Under the pieces are notes generated by a model. The model saw only the letters and a list, made by a program, of their open reading frames with translations. It did not search any database and had not been told where the DNA came from. A stretch of DNA of 43,672 bases from Enterococcus gallinarum NBRC 100675 (GTDB taxonomy: Bacteria > Bacillota > Bacilli > Lactobacillales > Enterococcaceae). The position numbers and the translations under genes were made by a program. How positions within the stretch are numbered: position 1 is the first letter of the stretch; every line of letters starts with the position of its first letter. Below are positions 34,278 to 43,672 of the stretch, piece after piece. The stretch lies in NCBI RefSeq assembly GCF_001544275.1, contig NZ_BCQE01000032.1:1-43672 (forward strand), read 5' to 3'.

Positions 34278-35120
34278 ATGAAAATCAGTAAAGTGTTAAA
34301 CAATAATGTCGTGATAACTACTGATGAAAAACAAAACGAAATTATTGTGATGGGAAGAGGGATTGCATTCAAGAAAAAAGTTGGTGACGATATCAGTGAT
34401 CAAACGATCGATAAAGTATATCGTTTAGAAAATCGAACGATTGCTTCCCAATTTCAGGAATTATTGGCCGACTTGCCATTAGAATATTTGGAACTTTCAA
34501 ACCAAGTAATCGAATATGCTAGAGAGGAGTTGTCCTCACCGATCAACGATTCGATCTATATTTCTTTACCTGATCATTTACATAGTGCAATCGAGCGTGC
34601 CAAAAAAGGGATCGTTGTCAAAAATGTTCTTCTCTGGGACATCAAGCGATTTTTTCCAGATGAATTCAAAATCGGAAAACGAACGATTGAAAAAATCAGT
34701 GAGCGCTATGGGATTGAGTTGCCGGAAGATGAAGCGGGTTTCATTGCACTGCATTTGGTAAACGCTCAAACAGAAAACAATGATCAAAGTAATCTTTATG
34801 AATTGACGAAAACAATGCAAGATATCATCAATATCGTCAAATACTATTTTAAAACAACTTTCGATGAAGAATCGGTTTATTTTTATCGTTTTACTACGCA
34901 TTTGCGTTTTTTTGTTTCCCGCATGCAGAACCACTCTACCCATGCGGAAGAGACTGACGATGAGCTCCTTGAGATGGTAAAGATAAAATATCGCAACGCC
35001 TATCAATGTGTGCAAAAAATCAAATCATTTCTGGTAACGAATTATCGTTACGATATGTCCAACGATGAAAGTTTGTATTTAACGATTCATATTGCGCGAT
35101 TGGTGCAAAAGAATCGCTAA
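34278..35120 (+). CDS. licT: BglG-family transcriptional antiterminator
   Basis: A 280-aa RNA-binding protein with an N-terminal CAT domain (MKISKVLNNNVVITTDEKQN, 1-20, and the GRGIAFKKKVGD segment) and two PTS regulation domains. The four phosphorylatable histidines are visible: H100 (LPDHLHSAI), H159 (IALHLVNAQ), H208 (FTTHLRFF) and H271 (LTIHIARL), matching LicT spacing. It should dimerise and bind the two RAT-like sites when beta-glucosides are present, with activity set by the adjacent PTS EII and by HPr. GTGGGGG precedes the ATG. It is autoregulated through RAT 1. Confidence 0.95.
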   Translation: MKISKVLNNNVVITTDEKQNEIIVMGRGIAFKKKVGDDISDQTIDKVYRLENRTIASQFQELLADLPLEYLELSNQVIEYAREELSSPINDSIYISLPDHLHSAIERAKKGIVVKNVLLWDIKRFFPDEFKIGKRTIEKISERYGIELPEDEAGFIALHLVNAQTENNDQSNLYELTKTMQDIINIVKYYFKTTFDEESVYFYRFTTHLRFFVSRMQNHSTHAEETDDELLEMVKIKYRNAYQCVQKIKSFLVTNYRYDMSNDESLYLTIHIARLVQKNR

Positions 35121-35166
35121 CCATAAAAGAAAGGAGGTCATCCCAGAATATACTGGGGAATAGTAA

Positions 35167-37155
<1,989 letters not shown>

Positions 37156-37187
37156 CGAAAACTTTCTAAAAAGAGCTAGATATGCAT

Positions 37188-37225
37188 AAAAAGCGATCGG
37201 CCATGTGGGGCGATCGCTTTTTGTC
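37188..37225. terminator. Bidirectional terminator between bglP and the RpiR gene
   Basis: AAAAAGCGATCG and CGATCGCTTTTT form a perfect 12-bp stem with an 11-base loop, serving both convergent genes. Confidence 0.93.
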
Positions 37226-37231
37226 AGCCGT

Positions 37232-38152
37232 TTAATTCGGAAACAGAGAGTCTTTGTATTGAAGATTTTTATCGTAAGTTGGTTCAGCGATAATCGTTGA
37301 GGAAGTAGGACGTTTGTCATAAGCCATGCCAATATCGATCAAATGCTGCAGATTTTTTTCATAATGTTCCGAAAAGACGATTGCATACAACACATCCAGT
37401 AGGTAGCAAACGGACGTATTAATCGTGAAATTTGCGATCTTTGAGTAAAGCCTTTCTCTGGTTGTGATATTTAAGACACAATCACTTAATTTTGCCAATG
37501 CGTTCTCGCCAATACTAGTCATTCCAATAATCGAAACTTGCCGTTCGGCAAGGATTTTACCGATTTCTTTGATCATCTTATTTTCACCAGTATAAGAAAT
37601 CAAGATGGCCGTCGTATCAGAAGTACAGTTGGATGCTTCATAAGCACTTTCGCCAAAAGTGTCACAAACATGGATGTTTTTTCCTAAACGTCGCATCTTC
37701 AAAACAAAGTCTTGAGAAATCAAGGTATTGGCATTACTTGCGAAAATCTTGATATGGCTGGCATTGAGCAGCGATTGTTTCGCTTTTTGCAGTTCATCGT
37801 GATGGATCAAGGAAAGCGTATCTTCAATCGTTGTTTGTTCGAGTTTCGCTAACTTTTTGGCGATCGTCATAATGCCGTCATGGGAGGAAAAGGGAAAGTT
37901 CGCATCAACATCTGTAAAATGGCTGCTCATATAGGTTTTCTCTTCCAAAAAAGCTGTCTTTAAGTCGAGCCAACCGTTGAAGCCTAATTTTTTGGCGATC
38001 CGAATAAAAGTAGAAGGATGAACGTAGGTTTTTTCAGACAATTCCTTGATGGTTTGATCAGCCATCGCAGTTGGGTTGGCTAATAAATAATCGATCAACG
38101 ATCGTTCAGCAGGAGCCAACTTGATTTGGCGCATTTTTTCTTGTAATAACAT
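37232..38152 (-). CDS. RpiR/MurR-family transcriptional regulator
   Basis: A 306-aa regulator with an N-terminal HTH_6 domain (IKELSEKTYVHPSTFIRIAK) and a C-terminal SIS sugar-phosphate-binding domain (HIKIFASNANTLISQDF, AILISYTGENKMIKEIG). Such proteins sense phosphosugars and repress or activate neighbouring catabolic genes. I take the ATG at 38152; a GTG at 38161 would add three residues but its AAGGA is only two bases away. It is divergent from the GH4 gene, and two related palindromes lie between them (38271-38337), likely its operators. The ligand is probably a phospho-beta-glucoside or glucose-6-phosphate. Confidence 0.9.
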   Translation of the reverse strand: MLLQEKMRQIKLAPAERSLIDYLLANPTAMADQTIKELSEKTYVHPSTFIRIAKKLGFNGWLDLKTAFLEEKTYMSSHFTDVDANFPFSSHDGIMTIAKKLAKLEQTTIEDTLSLIHHDELQKAKQSLLNASHIKIFASNANTLISQDFVLKMRRLGKNIHVCDTFGESAYEASNCTSDTTAILISYTGENKMIKEIGKILAERQVSIIGMTSIGENALAKLSDCVLNITTRERLYSKIANFTINTSVCYLLDVLYAIVFSEHYEKNLQHLIDIGMAYDKRPTSSTIIAEPTYDKNLQYKDSLFPN

Positions 38153-38270
38153 GGTGTTCACATTCCTTTTTACATTTTTATATAGTTTTTTGTAAATAAA
38201 ATTCTCGGAAATTTTTCTTTTTTGAGTATCTGAATAATTGTCGATATGAATATTATTCCTTATATCATTC

Positions 38271-38295
38271 GATTTGTAAATGCTTTTTACAAATC
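38271..38295. promoter_or_regulatory. Palindrome 1 between RpiR and GH4 genes
   Basis: GATTTGTAAA and TTTACAAATC form a perfect 10-bp inverted repeat with a TGCTT centre. It is the stronger of two related sites 43 bases apart. Confidence 0.7.
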
Positions 38296-38313
38296 ACTCG
38301 CAAGAAATCGCTA

Positions 38314-38337
38314 GATTTGCAAACGCTTTTTCTAAAT
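38314..38337. promoter_or_regulatory. Degenerate copy of palindrome 1, with cre-like core
   Basis: GATTTGCAAACGCTTTTTCT and AAAT repeat palindrome 1 with four differences. The substring TGCAAACGCTTTTT also matches the cre consensus at about 11 of 14 positions. It ends 12 bases before the GH4 -35, so CcpA, the RpiR protein or both could bind. Confidence 0.5.
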
Positions 38338-38349
38338 AATAAATTTACA

Positions 38350-38378
38350 TTGAATCAAATTTTTTTATGAATGATAAT
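38350..38378 (+). promoter_or_regulatory. Predicted promoter of the phospho-beta-glucosidase genes
   Basis: TTGAAT, 17-base spacer, GATAAT, placed 34 bases before the GH4 start, which has CAAAGGAG as ribosome binding site. Confidence 0.65.
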
Positions 38379-38412
38379 AAGGGTGTAAATAAAATAGCAA
38401 AGGAGCAATACA

Positions 38413-39789
38413 ATGACAAAAGGAATCAAAATCGCTACCATTGGTGGCGGCAGTAGTTATACTCCGGAGTTAATGGAAGGCTTTATCAAACGCTATGAAG
38501 AACTGCCGATTCGAGAAATTTGGTTAGTAGATATCGAAGCAGGAAAAGAAAAATTGGCAATCGTTGGAGCGATGGCACAGCGAATGTGGGATGCTTCTCC
38601 TTATGATGTGAAAATTCACATGACGCTGGATCGAGAAGAAGCTTTGAAAGATGCGGATTTTGTTACGACTCAATTTCGAGTAGGTTTGCTGAATGCACGG
38701 ATCAAAGATGAGCGTATTCCTGCCTATTATGGCATGATCGGTCAAGAAACCAACGGTCCTGGCGGGATGTTCAAAGCATTTCGGACAGTACCAATTATTC
38801 TGGAAATCGTAGAAGATATGAAACGCTTATGTCCAAATGCTTGGTTGATCAATTTTGCCAATCCAAGCGGCATGGTCACAGAAGCGGTTGTCCGTTATGG
38901 GAAATGGGATAAAGTGATTGGACTTTGCAATGTTCCTGTGATGGCTACCATGATCGAACCTGCATTGATCGGTAAAGAGCCGGATGAATTAATCTACAAA
39001 TTTGCTGGCTTAAACCATTTCCATTGGCATAAAGTCACTGACTCACACGGAAATGATGTGACGATGGATATTATTGATAAAATGTATCAGGAAGATAATG
39101 GCTTGCCGAAAAATATTTTTGATGTGCCGTTTTATCGTGAACAATTGGAACAAATGAGAATGATTCCTTGCGGTTATCATCGCTATTACTATCGTCAAGA
39201 AGAAATGTTGAAGCATGCACTGGAGGAATATCAGACCGTAGGAACGAGAGCGCAGCAAGTGAAGCAAACAGAGGCAGAACTTTTTGAACTTTATAAAGAT
39301 CCAGAATTGGATCATAAACCAGAACAGCTGCAGCAACGTGGGGGAGCCTACTATTCAGATGCGGCTTGCGAAACGATTGCCTCGATTTATGCAAACAAAA
39401 ATACCCAGATCGTGGTCTCAACAAAAAATGAGGGAGCTGTTCCAGACCTACCGGCTGATTGTGTTGTCGAAGTTACCGCGTATGTTGGGGGACAAGGTGC
39501 CCGCAATGTGGCTTTTGGCGAGTTGCCGACCGCAGAAAAAGGCTGGCTACAAGTAATGAAGGCTATGGAGCTTTTAACGATCGAAGCAGCGGTTACTGGC
39601 GATTACAATACTGCATTACAAGCTTTCACCATTAACCCATTGGTGCCATCAGGAGAAACAGCTAAACGCGTAATGGATGAATTATTTATTGCTCACAAAG
39701 CTTATCTACCAAACTTTAAATCAACGATTGAGCGTTTGGAAAAAGAAGGAATCGAAGTTCAAGACGAACTGGCAAAATCACTTAATTAA
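38413..39789 (+). CDS. GH4 6-phospho-beta-glucosidase (CelF/LicH-like)
   Basis: A 458-aa NAD+- and Mn2+-dependent hydrolase that splits 6-phospho-beta-glucosides by an oxidation-elimination route. The Rossmann start IATIGGGSSYTPELMEGFI (19 residues), the NPSGMVTEAV segment, the metal-binding Cys in GLCNVPV and the His in GLNHFHWH are family-specific; GLNHF and CNVP favour the beta- over the alpha-glucosidase branch. It heads a run of three phosphoglycosidases, the next 33 bases downstream. Products glucose and glucose-6-phosphate enter glycolysis. Confidence 0.93.
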   Translation: MTKGIKIATIGGGSSYTPELMEGFIKRYEELPIREIWLVDIEAGKEKLAIVGAMAQRMWDASPYDVKIHMTLDREEALKDADFVTTQFRVGLLNARIKDERIPAYYGMIGQETNGPGGMFKAFRTVPIILEIVEDMKRLCPNAWLINFANPSGMVTEAVVRYGKWDKVIGLCNVPVMATMIEPALIGKEPDELIYKFAGLNHFHWHKVTDSHGNDVTMDIIDKMYQEDNGLPKNIFDVPFYREQLEQMRMIPCGYHRYYYRQEEMLKHALEEYQTVGTRAQQVKQTEAELFELYKDPELDHKPEQLQQRGGAYYSDAACETIASIYANKNTQIVVSTKNEGAVPDLPADCVVEVTAYVGGQGARNVAFGELPTAEKGWLQVMKAMELLTIEAAVTGDYNTALQAFTINPLVPSGETAKRVMDELFIAHKAYLPNFKSTIERLEKEGIEVQDELAKSLN

Positions 39790-41256
<1,467 letters not shown>

Positions 41257-41264
41257 TCAGGTTT

Positions 41265-41303
41265 GCGGCTTCTTCTTGGGTGAATTCTTAAGAAGAAAGC
41301 CGC
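41265..41303 (+). other. Hairpin between the two GH1 genes
   Basis: GCGGCTTCTTCTT pairs with AAGAAGAAAGCCGC with one bulged base, a 13-bp stem with an 11-base loop. No T run follows, so it is more likely an mRNA-processing or stability element than a full terminator. Confidence 0.6.
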
Positions 41304-41309
41304 TAATAG

Positions 41310-42788
<1,479 letters not shown>

Positions 42789-42796
42789 AGAATAAG

Positions 42797-42880
42797 AAAA
42801 CATCCCCGCATTCATGGCGCAAACAGCAGTGAGAGAGTACTCATTGCTGTTGCAAACCGATGAGTGAGTGGATGTTTTTT
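42797..42880. terminator. Branched bidirectional terminator between GH1 and gpx genes
   Basis: Outer arms AAAACATCC (42797-42805) and GGATGTTTT (42870-42878) pair, with T6. Inside are CATTCAT/ATGAGTG (42809-42815/42860-42866, one G-U) and a strong apical stem AACAGCAGTGAG/CTCATTGCTGTT (42822-42833/42840-42851, one G-U). Confidence 0.82.
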
Positions 42881-42892
42881 CTGGTTAGGTCA

Positions 42893-43366
42893 TTAGCCAA
42901 GAACCTTTTCAATACTAGGGATCATTTTGGTTGGATTGGTCTGAGGGGCAAAACGTTCAACGACATGTCCCTCACGATCAATTAAAAATTTAGTAAAGTT
43001 CCATTTGATGGCTTTTCCCATCGTTCCTGGGGCTTGTTCCTCCAAATATTGAAAAAGCGGATCAGCTTCTTTTCCGTTGATGACTGTCAATTGATGCATC
43101 GGAAAGTCAACGCCATAAGTGGTACGGCAAGCTTCAGCGGCTTCCGTAGCAGAGCTGACTTCTTGCTTAAATTGATTGGAAGGAAATCCTAAGACGATCA
43201 ATCCTTTGTCGCGATATCGTTGGAACAATTCTTCAAGTTCGTTGAATTGGGGGCTCAATCCGCATTTTGTCGCAGTGTTGACGACAATGATGGCTTGACC
43301 TCGATAGCGTTCTAATGAATAGGTTTCACCGTTTTCCAAAGTGGCTTGAAACGCGTAAATAGACAT
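42893..43366 (-). CDS. gpx: Glutathione peroxidase family protein
   Basis: A thioredoxin-fold peroxidase of 157 aa with the catalytic tetrad visible: Cys35 in NTATKCGLSPQ (cysteine, not selenocysteine), Gln in FPSNQF, Trp in KWNFTKF and Asn next to it. Bacterial Cys-Gpx enzymes of this size usually take electrons from thioredoxin or glutathione to reduce hydroperoxides. AAAGGAGC precedes the ATG. It is a single-gene unit, convergent with the bgl genes. Confidence 0.95.
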   Translation of the reverse strand: MSIYAFQATLENGETYSLERYRGQAIIVVNTATKCGLSPQFNELEELFQRYRDKGLIVLGFPSNQFKQEVSSATEAAEACRTTYGVDFPMHQLTVINGKEADPLFQYLEEQAPGTMGKAIKWNFTKFLIDREGHVVERFAPQTNPTKMIPSIEKVLG

Positions 43367-43437
43367 TTTTTTGCTCCTTTCGATAGTTGACAGTATTTTC
43401 TAATTGTTGATTGTTCAGTGGTTCTAAACTTGTAATT

Positions 43438-43466
43438 AGTATAGTTCAATCTGGATGAAAAACCAA
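43438..43466 (-). promoter_or_regulatory. Predicted gpx promoter (minus strand)
   Basis: On the minus strand TTGGTT, 17-base spacer, TATACT, about 70 bases before the gpx start. Confidence 0.55.
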
Positions 43467-43561
43467 AAATAATTGATTTTCTTTCAGCAGTAAATAGACA
43501 CAAGGCAACAAAAAGAGGTTGGGATCAGAAGTGTTAAACTTCGATAAATAAGGAGGGATAT

Positions 43562-43636
43562 ATGGAAATTGCTTTTCAATTTTTGGTATTTCGACTTATT
43601 TCAGAAGACAGTTTTTTAGACGTGTTTAGAGCGTGA
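43562..43636 (+). CDS. Possible 24-codon ORF fused to a terminator
   Basis: ATG at 43562 follows a very strong TAAGGAGGG at ideal spacing and gives MEIAFQFLVFRLISED then SFLDVFRA and TGA. The stop codon lies inside the left arm of the terminator at 43628-43670. I do not recognise the peptide. It could be a leader peptide or a small protein; no clear promoter is visible just upstream, where GAGGTTGGGATCAGAAGTG (43515-43533) resembles a repeat motif I associate with enterococcal intergenic regions. The rest of the 43367-43561 stretch shows only the gpx promoter. Confidence 0.4.
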   Translation: MEIAFQFLVFRLISEDSFLDVFRA

Positions 43637-43672
43637 AAAAAAGTGTTTTTTACTTTTGTTTCACGCTCTTTT
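43628..43672 (+). terminator. Intrinsic terminator at the window end
   Basis: AGAGCGTGAAA (43628-43638) and TTTCACGCTCT (43659-43669) form a perfect 11-bp stem, with a further AAAAGT/ACTTTT helix inside and a T run reaching the window edge. Confidence 0.85.

Noticed and set aside
35131-35160. AAGGAGG followed by a CCCAG/CTGGG hairpin between licT and bglP
   Set aside because: No start codon lies at a usable distance and the T run is 14 bases past the stem, so neither a gene nor a standard terminator is supported.

Overview
The window looks like chromosomal DNA from an Enterococcus, or a very close relative. It has low GC by eye, strong AGGAGG-type ribosome binding sites, LPxTG surface proteins, and the block hprK-lgt-gpsA-galU followed by pepQ<->ccpA, pbp1A and tyrS, an order I associate with enterococci. 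The bgl region and the accessory genes do not let me name a species. No rRNA, tRNA, CRISPR array, prophage or insertion sequence is visible.

Layout. (1) 1-2600: the 3' end of an LPxTG surface protein, then an M3 oligoendopeptidase on the minus strand. (2) 2.7-17.7 kb, housekeeping: hprK, lgt, gpsA and galU in one operon; a DUF948/YtxH envelope-stress pair; pepQ plus an SDR gene, divergent from ccpA; pbp1A (minus); tyrS; an AEC transporter; nfo; a cytidine-deaminase-like gene; azoR (minus). (3) 18.6-23.2 kb: a complete Bce-type peptide-antibiotic sensing and resistance module, with response regulator, intramembrane-sensing kinase, ATPase and large-loop permease. The ATPase gene has a perfect TNACA-N4-TGTAA operator. 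(4) 23.3-27.6 kb: an accessory adhesin locus with an MSCRAMM-like LPxTG protein carrying five 57-bp serine-rich repeats, an unknown secreted or anchored protein, and an Mga/AtxA-type regulator interrupted by an in-frame TGA. (5) 27.9-33.9 kb: a BcrAB/NatAB-like ABC transporter, a UPF0154 protein, a small intergenic repeat that occurs twice, and a heterodimeric multidrug ABC exporter with one degenerate ATP site. (6) 34.0-42.8 kb: a beta-glucoside operon with LicT-type antiterminator, PTS EIIBCA, RpiR-family regulator (minus), one GH4 and two GH1 phospho-beta-glucosidases. (7) 42.9 kb to the end: glutathione peroxidase and a short ORF-terminator unit.

How the parts fit. HprK makes P-Ser-HPr, the co-repressor of CcpA. 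A cre-like site overlaps the -35 of the licT-bgl promoter, so sensor, regulator and a probable target all lie in this window. The bgl operon adds two RAT-like antiterminator sites: one over a classic terminator before licT, and one before the PTS gene that overlaps a hairpin hiding the ribosome binding site rather than a terminator. A pair of similar palindromes lies between the RpiR gene and the GH4 gene.

The best leads for something undescribed are the RAT that appears to gate translation, the duplicated intergenic element with two overlapping micro-ORFs upstream of the exporter, the near-copy of the Bce operator in front of the broken Mga-like gene, and the branched terminators between convergent genes. 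Everything here is read by eye; no database search or folding program was run.
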